From Sulfitobacter undariae (GTDB taxonomy: Bacteria > Pseudomonadota > Alphaproteobacteria > Rhodobacterales > Rhodobacteraceae): 64,000 nt of DNA. The notes beneath the pieces are model-generated. The model saw only the letters and a program-made list of their open reading frames with translations, searched no databases and was not told where the DNA came from. Positions 25,291-34,369 of this stretch are shown here, one piece after another; the first letter of the stretch is position 1, and each line of letters opens with the position of its first letter. Made by a program: the position numbers and the translations under genes. The DNA is taken from NCBI RefSeq assembly GCF_014196805.1, contig NZ_JACIEI010000002.1, positions 186,001-250,000 of the forward strand, written 5' to 3'.

Positions 25291-25455
25291 TCCTTTTTGG
25301 CAGATGCAAAAATCATCCGAAATGACGCTGCCAAAAACCCTGTTCAAAACCTAAGTGGTTGTTGGAGGTTTTTGGAAGGCCTCACAACAACGGACATTCG
25401 TGCAGCGTGCAGCATCGGTCAAGTTGGGCCCGAAGCGGAGTTTCGCCGCAGAGGT
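25291..25455 (+). repeat. Dispersed repeat family 1, copy 1, with hairpins
   Basis: A perfect 7-bp hairpin CCAAAAA/TTTTTGG (25291-25310) precedes a 45-base element (25331-25375) with CCAAAAACC and GGTTTTTGG ends and AACC/GGTT inside. It matches the minus-strand copy at 30713-30757 at 39 of 45 positions. The similarity continues in GCAGCATCGGTCA and GGGCCC downstream. Confidence 0.7.
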
Positions 25456-25458
25456 TTC

Positions 25459-28400
25459 TTACCCCTGCAGCGGTTTCACCCCGATGTCATCCTCTGCCTG
25501 TGCTTTGATCGCCAATGCTGCGGCGTATGTGCCTGCGGCGGTCGTGTAGTAGGGGATTTTGTCATAGAGGGCGATGGAGCGGATGGATTTGCTGTCTTCT
25601 ACCGCTTGTGCGCCCTCGGTGGTGTTCATCACCAGATGAATTTGTTCGTCTTTCATCATGTCGGTGATGTCAGGACGGCCTTCGTAGACTTTGTTCACGG
25701 TTTGGCAAGGAATGTCATGCGATGTTAGCCATGTCGCGGTGCCGCGGGTTGCGACAATGGTAAAGGACTGGGCCACAAGAATACGGGCTGCTTCCAGCAC
25801 GTCGTTGGTTTTGTCCATGTCTTTAATAGAAAGGAACGCATTACCTGTGCGGGGCAGCATTGTGCCAGCACCCATTTGCGCCTTGAGGAAGGCACGCGGG
25901 AAGTCACGGTCCCAGCCCATGACTTCGCCGGTTGAGCGCATTTCAGGCCCGAGGATGGTATCAACACCGGGGAAACGGGCAAAGGGAAGCACGGCTTCTT
26001 TGACCGAGAACCACGGCATGTTTGGATCAGCCAGCGTCATTGGGTCACCCAATGGCAGGATGTCTTCATAAGCGGCATCTGCATCATAGGCGGGGCGCAG
26101 CGGGAAGTTTGACAGCGGTTCGCCCGCCATGATCCGCGCAGCGATAGAGGCAATTGCGCTATCGGTGGCTTTGGCAACGAAAGGCACGGTGCGCGAGGCG
26201 CGTGGGTTAACTTCGATAAGGAAGATTTCCTCAACACCTTCCGCGTTTGGTTTGACCGCGAATTGGATGTTCATCAGGCCAACCACGTTCAACGCCTTTG
26301 CCAGCGCTTTGGTTTGGACCTCTACCTGTTCAATGATGTCGCGGCTGAGGGAGTAAGGCGGCAAGGAACAGGCGCTATCGCCCGAGTGTACGCCCGCCTC
26401 TTCGATGTGCTGCATGATGCCTGCAACATGCACATCTTTCCCATCGCTCAGTGCGTCGACGTCCAGTTCAACCGCGCCTGACAGGTAGCTGTCGAGCAGA
26501 ACGGGGCTGTCGCCTGAAACGACAACCGCTTCCGAGATGTAGCGCTCGAGTTGGGATTGGTCGCGCACGATTTCCATGGCGCGGCCGCCCAAGACGTAGG
26601 AGGGACGGATCACCAGCGGGAAGCCGATGTCTTTGGCGATTTCAAACGCTTCTTCGTCGGAATGGGCGATACCGTTGTTCGGTTGCTTCAAGCCAAGGTT
26701 TTGCACAAGGTCTGCAAAGCGTTCGCGGTCTTCGGCAAGGTCGATCATGTCGGGCGTGGTGCCGAGGATCGGGATGCCTTCGTCCTGCAAGGCTTGGGCG
26801 ATTTTCAGCGGGGTTTGGCCGCCGAATTGAACGATAACGCCGTGCAGCGTGCCGTTTTCCTGCTCAACGCGCAGGATTTCCATGACGTGTTCAAATGTCA
26901 GCGGTTCAAAATACAAACGGTCGGATGTGTCGTAATCGGTGGAAACGGTTTCGGGGTTACAGTTAACCATGATGGTTTCATAACCCGCGTCTGTCAGCGC
27001 ATAGCAGGCGTGGCAGCAGCAATAGTCGAACTCGATCCCTTGGCCGATACGGTTTGGACCGCCGCCCAAGATGACAACCTTTTTGTGGTCAGACGGGCGT
27101 GCTTCGCATTCGACTTCACCCATCATCGGGGATTCGTAGGTGGAATACATGTAGGGGGTTTGCGCCTCGAACTCAGCGGCGCAGGTGTCGATGCGTTTGA
27201 ACACGGCTTTTACGCCAAGGTTCAGACGGGCACGGCGCACGTTGTCCTCATCACGGCCTGTCAGTTTGCCAAGGCGGGCATCGGTGAAGCCCATCATTTT
27301 GATCGCACGAAGGGCGTCTTCGGTCACGGGTAGGCCGTTTTTGCGGATGTCTTCTTCGGCGTCGATGATTTCGCGGATACGCGCAAGGAACCATGGATCA
27401 AACATGGTGGTGGCGTGAATGTCTTCGTTGGACATGCCGTGGCGCATGGCCTGCGCGATGGTGCGCATACGGTCAGGTGTGGTTTTTGAGATCGCTTTGG
27501 TGATCGCCGCTTTGTCGGGCGCGCCCGGAATTTCGATTTCGTCAAACCCTGTAAGGCCGGATTCCATGGATGCCAGTGCTTTTTGCAGGCTTTCGTGGAT
27601 TGTGCGGCCGATGGACATCGCTTCGCCCACTGATTTCATCGCAGTTGTCAGGTAGGGCTCGGAGCCGGGGAATTTCTCAAACGCGAATTTCGGGATTTTG
27701 GTTACAATGTAATCAATTGTCGGCTCGAATGACGCAGGTGTGACGCCTGTGATGTCATTGTCCAGTTCGTCCAGCGTGAAACCAACAGCCAGTTTCGCAG
27801 CGATTTTGGCAATCGGGAAACCTGTGGCCTTGGAGGCCAGCGCCGAGGAGCGCGACACGCGGGGGTTCATTTCAATCACAACCATGCGGCCATCGGCAGG
27901 GTTGATGGCCCATTGCACGTTTGAGCCGCCTGTTTCCACGCCAATTTCGCGCAATACCGCGATCGAGTGGTTGCGCATGATTTGGTATTCTTTGTCGGTC
28001 AACGTGAGGGCAGGGGCGACGGTGATGGAATCACCCGTATGTACGCCCATCGGATCGACGTTTTCGATGGAACAGACGATGATCGCGTTGTCGGCCGTGT
28101 CGCGCACGACTTCCATTTCGAATTCTTTCCAGCCCAGCAGCGATTCGTCGATCAGGATTTGACCCATCGGCGAGGCATCCATGCCCGAGCGGCAGTAGAA
28201 TTCGTAATCTTCGCGGTTATACGCAATGCCGCCGCCTGTGCCGCCCATGGTGAAGGCGGGGCGGATGATGGCGGGCAGGCCGATTTCTTCGAGCGATTCG
28301 AGCGCCAGCGCCACACCTGCGGCGAGGTCTTTTTTGCCGTTCGCGTCTTTGGGGGCGGTGCAGATGGTGGCCTTGGGGTTTTCGATGCCCAGACGGTCCA

Positions 28401-28806
28401 TTGCTTCGCGGAAGAGTTGACGATCTTCGGCCATTTCGATGGCTTCACGTTTCGCGCCGATCATTTCTACGTTGTATTTCGCCAAAATGCCCATTTCCTC
28501 AAGCGCAAGCGAGGTGTTCAGGCCGGTTTGGCCGCCCATTGTCGGCAGCAGCGCGTCGGGGCGTTCTTTTTCGATGATTTTTGCAACGATCTCGGGTGTG
28601 ATCGGCTCGATGTATGTGGCGTCGGCGAGACCCGGATCGGTCATGATCGTCGCGGGGTTGGAGTTGACGAGGATGACACGGTAGCCTTCCTCTTTTAGTG
28701 CTTTACAGGCTTGTGCGCCGGAGTAGTCAAACTCGCAGGCTTGTCCGATGACAATAGGCCCTGCACCAATGATCATGATCGACTTGATGTCGGTTCTCTT
28801 TGGCAT
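25459..28806 (-). CDS. carB: Carbamoyl-phosphate synthase large subunit
   Basis: Makes carbamoyl phosphate from bicarbonate, ammonia (delivered by CarA) and two ATP, feeding pyrimidine and arginine synthesis. 1115 residues, normal for this class. Two homologous ATP-grasp halves: [20 protein letters not shown] at the start, its counterpart [20 protein letters not shown] near 600, [18 protein letters not shown] and [18 protein letters not shown]. The C-terminal allosteric MGS-like domain is in the last ~150 residues. carA is not in the window. Intact. Confidence 0.98.
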   Translation of the reverse strand: MPKRTDIKSIMIIGAGPIVIGQACEFDYSGAQACKALKEEGYRVILVNSNPATIMTDPGLADATYIEPITPEIVAKIIEKERPDALLPTMGGQTGLNTSLALEEMGILAKYNVEMIGAKREAIEMAEDRQLFREAMDRLGIENPKATICTAPKDANGKKDLAAGVALALESLEEIGLPAIIRPAFTMGGTGGGIAYNREDYEFYCRSGMDASPMGQILIDESLLGWKEFEMEVVRDTADNAIIVCSIENVDPMGVHTGDSITVAPALTLTDKEYQIMRNHSIAVLREIGVETGGSNVQWAINPADGRMVVIEMNPRVSRSSALASKATGFPIAKIAAKLAVGFTLDELDNDITGVTPASFEPTIDYIVTKIPKFAFEKFPGSEPYLTTAMKSVGEAMSIGRTIHESLQKALASMESGLTGFDEIEIPGAPDKAAITKAISKTTPDRMRTIAQAMRHGMSNEDIHATTMFDPWFLARIREIIDAEEDIRKNGLPVTEDALRAIKMMGFTDARLGKLTGRDEDNVRRARLNLGVKAVFKRIDTCAAEFEAQTPYMYSTYESPMMGEVECEARPSDHKKVVILGGGPNRIGQGIEFDYCCCHACYALTDAGYETIMVNCNPETVSTDYDTSDRLYFEPLTFEHVMEILRVEQENGTLHGVIVQFGGQTPLKIAQALQDEGIPILGTTPDMIDLAEDRERFADLVQNLGLKQPNNGIAHSDEEAFEIAKDIGFPLVIRPSYVLGGRAMEIVRDQSQLERYISEAVVVSGDSPVLLDSYLSGAVELDVDALSDGKDVHVAGIMQHIEEAGVHSGDSACSLPPYSLSRDIIEQVEVQTKALAKALNVVGLMNIQFAVKPNAEGVEEIFLIEVNPRASRTVPFVAKATDSAIASIAARIMAGEPLSNFPLRPAYDADAAYEDILPLGDPMTLADPNMPWFSVKEAVLPFARFPGVDTILGPEMRSTGEVMGWDRDFPRAFLKAQMGAGTMLPRTGNAFLSIKDMDKTNDVLEAARILVAQSFTIVATRGTATWLTSHDIPCQTVNKVYEGRPDITDMMKDEQIHLVMNTTEGAQAVEDSKSIRSIALYDKIPYYTTAAGTYAAALAIKAQAEDDIGVKPLQG

Positions 28807-28965
28807 GGCTATAGCCCCCTATAATTTGGCAAATTTGTGCGGTTATAGGCTTTGGGTGGTGGGGCGCAAGGTGGAATCGCGGCGAATTTTATGTCGCTTG
28901 ATTTTAAGAATGCTGAAGCGCCTCTGGTTGTATGAGAGGCGGCCTGTTGTTGGCTATATTTAGGG

Positions 28966-29727
28966 TCAGGCGTCCAGATAGGCGCGCACTGCGGCTTCAA
29001 ACTCGCGTGGTTTGTCGGCGTGCAGCCAGTGGCCCGCGTTTGGTAGTTTCGCAAAGCGCGCTGCCGGAAACAGGGATTTGATCAGGGGGCGGTCTTCGGG
29101 GCTGACGTATTTGCTGTCAGCACCGGTGAGGAACAGCGTGGGGTTTTCAAAAACGCCTGTGACCTCTGGAAAACCGATGATTTTATCCATCTCGGCATCC
29201 AGAACATCAAGGTTCAGCCGCCACCGTTTTTCAGTCACGTCTAGCGATTGGGTGAAAAAGCTCTGCAAAGCGGGTTCTACCCCTTGTGCGCCCAGTTGCT
29301 CAGCCGCTTCTGAGCGACGTGTGACTGTGCTCAGGTCCACAGCGCGCATGGCAGCGATCTGGTGGGACTGTGAATGGTCATACATGACAGGGGCGATGTC
29401 TGCGACGATCAAGCGGCGTAGCAATTCGGGGTGTTTCAGCGCCATCACCATGGCGGCTTTGCCTCCCATAGAGTGGCCGCATAAATCAACGGGGCCGCCG
29501 ATGTGACGGATCAATTCAGCCAGATCATCGGCCATGTCGTCATAGCTTTGAGTCGCTGCACGTGGGCTATTGCCGTGGTTGCGCATGTCGGGCGTAATCA
29601 CGCGGCGGGTATTTGACAGGCGTTTGGCAATCACACCCCAATTGCGGCCCGAACCATAAAGGCCGTGTGCGATGACAAGCGGGGGCGTGGCGGGGGAAGT
29701 ATCCCCATATTCGAGAAAGTTAAGCAT
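28966..29727 (-). CDS. Alpha/beta-hydrolase esterase (YbfF-like)
   Basis: A 253-residue cytosolic hydrolase. HGLYGSGRNW at 21-30 is the oxyanion region, DMRNHGNS at 47-54, nucleophile Ser86 in CGHSMGGK and His in NAGHWLHADKP near the end. The layout is that of YbfF-like thioesterases/esterases. It lies upstream of carB on the same strand, 160 bases away, with a CGCCTCT/AGAGGCG hairpin in the gap. Divergent from the 124-residue membrane-anchored protein. Confidence 0.87.
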   Translation of the reverse strand: MLNFLEYGDTSPATPPLVIAHGLYGSGRNWGVIAKRLSNTRRVITPDMRNHGNSPRAATQSYDDMADDLAELIRHIGGPVDLCGHSMGGKAAMVMALKHPELLRRLIVADIAPVMYDHSQSHQIAAMRAVDLSTVTRRSEAAEQLGAQGVEPALQSFFTQSLDVTEKRWRLNLDVLDAEMDKIIGFPEVTGVFENPTLFLTGADSKYVSPEDRPLIKSLFPAARFAKLPNAGHWLHADKPREFEAAVRAYLDA

Positions 29728-29780
29728 GTGTTAGGCCTAGCGCCATTGCAGGCACATGGCCAGCACCTTAAAGAGTTTCT

Positions 29781-30155
29781 ATGATCACGGATAAAGATAT
29801 GGCGGCCAAGTCGCGCAAGCTGCGCGGATTGATGCAGCAAAAGCTGGATGTAAAAGGCCGCGACCTGCGCCAGTCGTTGCGCCGTGCGGGGCGGCGTTTG
29901 CCCAAATCCGTGCGCAAACACGGGGCTGAGCTGATGCAGGCCGAAATATTGGCCCATAACCCCAAGACCGCGCGGCAAGTAGACAGTGCAGCGGTTGAAA
30001 AATCATATGAGATTGTGCGCAGTCATCTGGCAGGGCTGGACGAGGTCGAGATTCGCAAATCGCGTATTCTGGGCATGACGGGTGCAGTGGTCGCGAACCT
30101 GTTGTTGGTTGCGATCATGTTCATCGTCTGGCTGTGGTGGCGCGGTTTCGTCTAA
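29781..30155 (+). CDS. Uncharacterised C-terminally anchored membrane protein
   Basis: 124 residues: a strongly basic, helical N-terminal part ([36 protein letters not shown]), then a single hydrophobic helix at ~98-120 ([20 protein letters not shown]). Tail-anchored topology with a cytosolic basic domain is likely. No family is recognised. The stop shares four bases with the convergent cupin gene. Confidence 0.7.
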   Translation: MITDKDMAAKSRKLRGLMQQKLDVKGRDLRQSLRRAGRRLPKSVRKHGAELMQAEILAHNPKTARQVDSAAVEKSYEIVRSHLAGLDEVEIRKSRILGMTGAVVANLLLVAIMFIVWLWWRGFV

Positions 30156-30547
30156 CCTGCGTATTGCGCGTCGGAGACGTGTTCCATCCACGTGACGGCA
30201 CTGCCATCCAGCTCTTCTTGTAGGGCAATATGTGTCATCGCCACGTCAGCGGCGGCGCCGTGCCAGTGTTTTTCATTGGGTTCAAAATAAACGGTGTCCC
30301 CTGCGCGGATGGTTTCAATCGCGCCGCCTTCACGTTGTACCAGCCCAATACCCGCCGTCACGATCAAGGTCTGGCCCAGAGGATGCGTATGCCATGCGGT
30401 GCGCGCCGATGGTTCAAACGTGACAGTCACGCCGCGCAGGCGGGCAGGGGCAGGTGTGCTGATCAGCGGGTCCATGCGCACGCTGCCGGTGAAATACTCG
30501 GCGGGGCCTTTTCCTGAGGGGCGGGAGCCTGCGGGGTGGATGATCAT
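30152..30547 (-). CDS. Single-domain cupin protein
   Basis: A 131-residue cupin. Motif 1 reads [19 protein letters not shown] with the metal His pair, and motif 2 is [18 protein letters not shown]. Proteins of this kind bind a metal and may act as dioxygenases, isomerases or tautomerases, often beside carboxymuconolactone decarboxylase-like genes; no such partner is here. The following 290 bases on the plus strand are repeat-rich. Confidence 0.83.
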   Translation of the reverse strand: MIIHPAGSRPSGKGPAEYFTGSVRMDPLISTPAPARLRGVTVTFEPSARTAWHTHPLGQTLIVTAGIGLVQREGGAIETIRAGDTVYFEPNEKHWHGAAADVAMTHIALQEELDGSAVTWMEHVSDAQYAG

Positions 30548-30600
30548 GATGTTCGCCTTTGGATGATGTACGTTGTCGCATGTCAGTTTCGATACAGTGT

Positions 30601-30757
30601 AGTAGTCTTGGCAGGCTTGGAAGGGGTTTTCGGTTAGAACTGCCGAAAGTCATCTTGGGGCCCAGAGTGACCGATGCTGCGTTATGCATGGATGACCGCT
30701 ATCTAAGGGCAGCCAAAAACCTTCAACAGCCACTTGGGTTTTGAAGGGGGGTTTTGG
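30601..30757 (-). repeat. Dispersed repeat family 1, copy 2
   Basis: Inverted copy of the element at 25331-25455. The 45-base core at 30713-30757 has 39 of 45 identities to copy 1 on the opposite strand, and the flank shares GCAGCATCGGTCA and GGGCCC. No coding frame is supported in 30548-30840. Confidence 0.7.
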
Positions 30758-30840
30758 AACTGCGTTACTTTGGCCTTGCAGCGGTCATGGGCACGTCAGT
30801 GCGGGCCATAGACAATAGCTTGATGTGGATGACTTCTACA

Positions 30841-31440
30841 TCAATCCGAAGCTACAGAAAGTACGGTGTCAAATCTCTTCAATTTAAGGCGGCTGAATTT
30901 CCCAAACAATTCATCTGAAATGCAAATTTGTGTTGATAAATACTTGTCCACCCAAATGGCCCTGTTCTCGATTGCGTCTCGACGCCATGTGATATGCGGA
31001 TGGCCGGGGACTGAATAGTAAGCAAGACGTCCGTCATACACAATCGGTGTGGTGTCAGACTTGTCTGCTATGATCCCATCAATCATGTCTCCCGCCACAA
31101 ACAAGAAAAATTCGCCGTCTACCTGCCTGCCGTCTTTGAGCGTCAGGTTTAGAGGGATAAAGTGATGGGTGACCGGGTCAAGATCTTCAATCAGCGCCTT
31201 TACCCTTGCGCTAATGATCGTATCATTTGCCCAGCGGCCCGCTGTTATATCGGGCAAGACACCGCCACTGAGCAGCCTCCCCTTATACATTCGGTAGGGA
31301 ATCGGACCACTTAGCGCGGGAACCTGCCCATGCGAAGATCCAAGCTCCACATATTCCGGAGGTCTCTCATCCCTGCGCCAAACATCGTCCCATTGAATCT
31401 CGCTATTTGTGAACGTGTTAGAAAGCAACAGATATGGCAT
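30841..31440 (-). CDS. Imm11-type (DUF1629) immunity protein, orphan
   Basis: A 199-residue protein. Residues around RWANDTIISARVKALIEDLD, HHFIPLNLTLKDG, and the C-terminal AIWVDKYLSTQICISDELFG follow the Imm11/DUF1629 pattern, a family of immunity proteins that protect cells from polymorphic toxins. ATG 31440 with AGGTG upstream is preferred; GTG 31449 is possible. No toxin (RHS, LXG or similar) lies nearby, and dispersed repeats bracket the gene. The sequence looks less like its neighbours in base usage, consistent with transfer. Confidence 0.7.
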   Translation of the reverse strand: MPYLLLSNTFTNSEIQWDDVWRRDERPPEYVELGSSHGQVPALSGPIPYRMYKGRLLSGGVLPDITAGRWANDTIISARVKALIEDLDPVTHHFIPLNLTLKDGRQVDGEFFLFVAGDMIDGIIADKSDTTPIVYDGRLAYYSVPGHPHITWRRDAIENRAIWVDKYLSTQICISDELFGKFSRLKLKRFDTVLSVASD

Positions 31441-31520
31441 CAGCTTCACCTATTAAAAAAACTTGCAGGGATTTGCGAACAGCTGCAGCCGGATCGCAAA
31501 TATCTCTTTCGATATTCTCC

Positions 31521-31550
31521 TCCAAAAACTACTGTTTATGGAACGCTCTC
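31521..31550 (+). repeat. Dispersed repeat family 2, copy 2
   Basis: TCCAAAAACTACTG through GGAACGCTCTC matches the minus-strand copy at 23749-23778 at 25 of 30 positions. It lies upstream of the Imm11-type gene, in the 237-base gap before glyA, where nothing else is evident. Confidence 0.55.
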
Positions 31551-31677
31551 GAAGGTTGCCAATGGCATAACCGCAAGGGAAGCTCACTAAGTCTGCATGT
31601 CAGGTCTTGGCTTCCCAAGTGACTGGCCCAGACATTACTGTCAGGGCCAGTTGAATTTTTTAAAGTTGCCGATTGCC

Positions 31678-32967
31678 TTACAGGTTCGGGTAGATCGGGA
31701 AGCGGGCGCACATGGCTTCGACTTCTGCTTTTACCTTGGCTTCGACCTCTGCGTTGCCTTCTTCGCCATTGGCAGCCAACCCGTCTACGACCTGAATGAT
31801 CCAATCCGCGATCTGGCGGAATTCGGCCTCGCCAAAGCCGCGTGTTGTGCCCGCAGGGGAGCCGAGGCGGATGCCGGATGTGACGGTTGGTTTTTCAGGG
31901 TCAAACGGAACCCCGTTTTTGTTGCAGGTGATGTGGGCGCGGCCCAGTGCCTTGTCCACGATGTTACCTGTGACGCCTTTGGGGCGCAGATCAACCAGCA
32001 CGACATGGGTGTCGGTGCCGTGGGTGACTGTATCCAAGCCGCCTTTGATCAACTGATCAGACAGGGCTTGGGCATTGATGATCACCTGTTTGATGTAGGT
32101 TTTGAACGAGGGCTGAAGCGCTTCGCCGAAAGCTACGGCTTTGGCCGCGATCACATGCATCAACGGGCCGCCTTGGATACCTGGGAAGATGGCCGAGTTG
32201 AATTTTTTCGCCAAGGCTTCGTCGTTGGTGAGGATCATGCCGCCGCGTGGGCCGCGCAGGGTTTTATGTGTGGTGGTGGTGGCAACATGCGCGTGGGGGA
32301 AGGGGGAGGGGTGTTCACCCGCCGCAACCAGACCTGCGAAATGCGCCATGTCCACGTGCAGATAAGCGCCAACGCTATCGGCGATTTCGCGCATACGTGC
32401 AAAATCAATCTGGCGCGGGATGGCGGAACCGCCTGCGATGATCATCTTTGGTTTATGTTCGGTCGCCAGTTCTTGCACCTGATCATAGTCCAGCAGGTTG
32501 TCTTGTTTGCGCACACCGTATTGGATGGCGTTGAACCATTTGCCAGATTGGTTTGGTTTGGCACCGTGGGTCAGGTGGCCGCCTGCATCAAGTGACATGC
32601 CAAGGATGGTATCGCCGGGCTGTAGCAGGGCTTGGAACACGCCTTGGTTCGCTTGCGAGCCAGAGTTCGGTTGCACGTTGGCAAAGCCACAGCCGAACAA
32701 TTCGCGCGCACGCTCAATGGCGAGGTCTTCGGCGATGTCCACAAATTGGCAGCCGCCGTAATAGCGACGGCCAGAGTAACCTTCCGCGTATTTGTTTGTC
32801 ATCACGCTGCCCTGCGCTTCCATGACGGCGGCAGAGACGATGTTCTCGGAGGCGATCAATTCGATCTCGTTGCGCTGGCGTCCCAGCTCTAGCTTGGTGG
32901 CTTCGGCGATGGCGGGATCTGTTTCAGCCAGTGAACGGGTAAAGAAATCAGTTGTGGATGATGACAT
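31678..32967 (-). CDS. glyA: Serine hydroxymethyltransferase
   Basis: PLP enzyme interconverting serine and glycine with tetrahydrofolate, the main one-carbon source. 429 residues, standard. [11 protein letters not shown] at the start, [20 protein letters not shown], and the PLP-lysine motif [14 protein letters not shown] are intact. The start MSSSTTDFF has AAGGAG upstream, so the 173-codon longer frame is rejected. The ~215-base region upstream, shared with divergent nadK, holds both promoters; no known riboswitch was recognised in it. Confidence 0.97.
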   Translation of the reverse strand: MSSSTTDFFTRSLAETDPAIAEATKLELGRQRNEIELIASENIVSAAVMEAQGSVMTNKYAEGYSGRRYYGGCQFVDIAEDLAIERARELFGCGFANVQPNSGSQANQGVFQALLQPGDTILGMSLDAGGHLTHGAKPNQSGKWFNAIQYGVRKQDNLLDYDQVQELATEHKPKMIIAGGSAIPRQIDFARMREIADSVGAYLHVDMAHFAGLVAAGEHPSPFPHAHVATTTTHKTLRGPRGGMILTNDEALAKKFNSAIFPGIQGGPLMHVIAAKAVAFGEALQPSFKTYIKQVIINAQALSDQLIKGGLDTVTHGTDTHVVLVDLRPKGVTGNIVDKALGRAHITCNKNGVPFDPEKPTVTSGIRLGSPAGTTRGFGEAEFRQIADWIIQVVDGLAANGEEGNAEVEAKVKAEVEAMCARFPIYPNL

Positions 32968-33183
32968 TGGGTTGGCTCCTTGAGCGTGGTGTTCCGTATA
33001 ACTGTTTCGTATCGGAAACGCAGGCGGTGGTGAAGGTATGAAAACGACTACCTGCCTCATAGAGCCGCCACTACGCCTGTGCATCCCTATTTTTACCAAT
33101 AAGCAGCAATTGCTTGTGGTGTGCTGGTGTGTCGAGGAATATTGTGTTTCTCTGGGTAGAAAGCGGCGCGGATCGGAAACAAA

Positions 33184-33945
33184 ATGCCTCAAAAGATTGC
33201 CTTCTTGGCCAGCCGAGCACCTTTGGCGCAAACTGCACGTGCGGCGTTGATCGGGCGTTATGGCGAAGTGTCTGCTGAAGATGCCGATGTGATCGTTGCG
33301 CTGGGCGGGGATGGTTTCATGTTGCAAACGCTGCATGAAACCCAGCAATTGCCTGCCCCAGTCTATGGGATGAACCGTGGCACCATCGGCTTTTTGATGA
33401 ATTCTTATGCCGAAAGCGACCTGCGGGCGCGGTTGGATGCAGCGGAGGAAGCGGTGATTAATCCGCTGTCGATGCGGGCGATCCACACGGATGGGCGCGA
33501 GTCCCGATCATTGGCGCTGAACGAAGTGGCGTTGCTGCGGCAGGGGCCACAGGCGGCCAAGCTGCAAATTACGGTGGATGGTCGGTTACGGATGCAAGAG
33601 TTGATTTGTGACGGGGCACTGGTGGCCACACCTGCGGGATCAACGGCCTATAATTATTCGGCCCACGGCCCGATTTTGCCGATTGACGCAGATGTCTTGG
33701 CACTGACGGCGGTGGCTGCGTTTCGGCCACGGCGTTGGCGCGGTGCCTTGCTGCCCAAAAACGCTACTGTGCGCTTTGACGTATCAGAGCCGGATAAACG
33801 CCCCGTGATGGCCGATGCGGATGGCACCAGTTACCGCGATGTGGCCAGCGTCGAAATACGCTCGGAACCGAGCATATCGCATAAAATTTTGTTCGATCCC
33901 GGCCACGGGTTGGAAGAGCGGCTGATTTCCGAACAATTCACCTGA
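33184..33945 (+). CDS. nadK: NAD kinase
   Basis: Phosphorylates NAD to NADP with ATP or polyphosphate; cytosolic, 253 residues. Diagnostic GGDGFML at 39-45, [21 protein letters not shown] and [16 protein letters not shown] (NAD-binding) are all present. Divergent from glyA. NADPH made through this step serves TrxB and malic enzyme encoded elsewhere in the window. Confidence 0.96.
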   Translation: MPQKIAFLASRAPLAQTARAALIGRYGEVSAEDADVIVALGGDGFMLQTLHETQQLPAPVYGMNRGTIGFLMNSYAESDLRARLDAAEEAVINPLSMRAIHTDGRESRSLALNEVALLRQGPQAAKLQITVDGRLRMQELICDGALVATPAGSTAYNYSAHGPILPIDADVLALTAVAAFRPRRWRGALLPKNATVRFDVSEPDKRPVMADADGTSYRDVASVEIRSEPSISHKILFDPGHGLEERLISEQFT

Positions 33946-33967
33946 ATAAATAATTTGCGATTTATCG

Positions 33968-33993
33968 GGAACGATTTGCCGCCTTGGCCCGTT
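33968..33993 (+). promoter_or_regulatory. EcfG-type general stress promoter of csbD-like gene
   Basis: GGAAC (33968-33972) and CGTT (33990-33993) are 17 bases apart, the pattern of alphaproteobacterial general stress sigma factor EcfG promoters. It lies ~75 bases before the CsbD start. Whether this organism has EcfG is not visible here. Confidence 0.5.
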
Positions 33994-34069
33994 GTATTGT
34001 CAAGCAGATGCGAGGGAGCAACCCTTTAAATGGATGTATCTGCAACGACATGAACAAAGGAGATCAGCG

Positions 34070-34270
34070 ATGAACTGGGATACAGTAAAAGGCAACTGGA
34101 AGCAGATGACCGGCAAAGTGAAAGAGGAATGGGGTGACCTGACCGATAACGAGATCACGGAAGCCGAAGGGGACCGCGATCAACTGGTTGGTAAAATTCA
34201 AGCGAAATACGGGATTGCCAAAGAAGAGGCCGAAAAGCAGGTCGACAACTTTGCAGCCAAAGTCGGCTAA
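34070..34270 (+). CDS. CsbD-family stress protein
   Basis: A 66-residue highly charged protein starting MNWDTVKGNWKQMTGKVKEE, the typical CsbD opening, followed by EAEGDRDQLVGKIQAKYGIA. CsbD proteins are abundant under general stress in many bacteria; biochemical role unknown. AAAGGAG precedes ATG 34070. An EcfG-like promoter is upstream and a hairpin terminator downstream, so it is a single-gene unit. Confidence 0.9.
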   Translation: MNWDTVKGNWKQMTGKVKEEWGDLTDNEITEAEGDRDQLVGKIQAKYGIAKEEAEKQVDNFAAKVG

Positions 34271-34328
34271 TTCCTGAACAGGGTTAGAGTGTTCCTGAAA
34301 ATGGAATGACACAGATTATATTCGAAAA

Positions 34329-34350
34329 ACGGCTCCCTTTCGGGGGCCGT
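34329..34350. terminator. Terminator between csbD-like gene and prpE
   Basis: ACGGCTCCC pairs with GGGGGCCGT around TTTC, followed by CTTGCGTTTTT on the plus strand. Positioned between convergent genes, so it may stop both. Confidence 0.75.
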
Positions 34351-34369
34351 CTTGCGTTTTTGGGCCATG

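Noticed and set aside
32968..33183. Riboswitch upstream of glyA
   Set aside because: No recognisable glycine, THF or SAM aptamer core; only ordinary promoter-like sequence seen.
32968..33486. N-terminal 173-codon extension of glyA
   Set aside because: AAGGAG and a standard GlyA start at 32967; the extension has no domain and overlaps the nadK promoter region.
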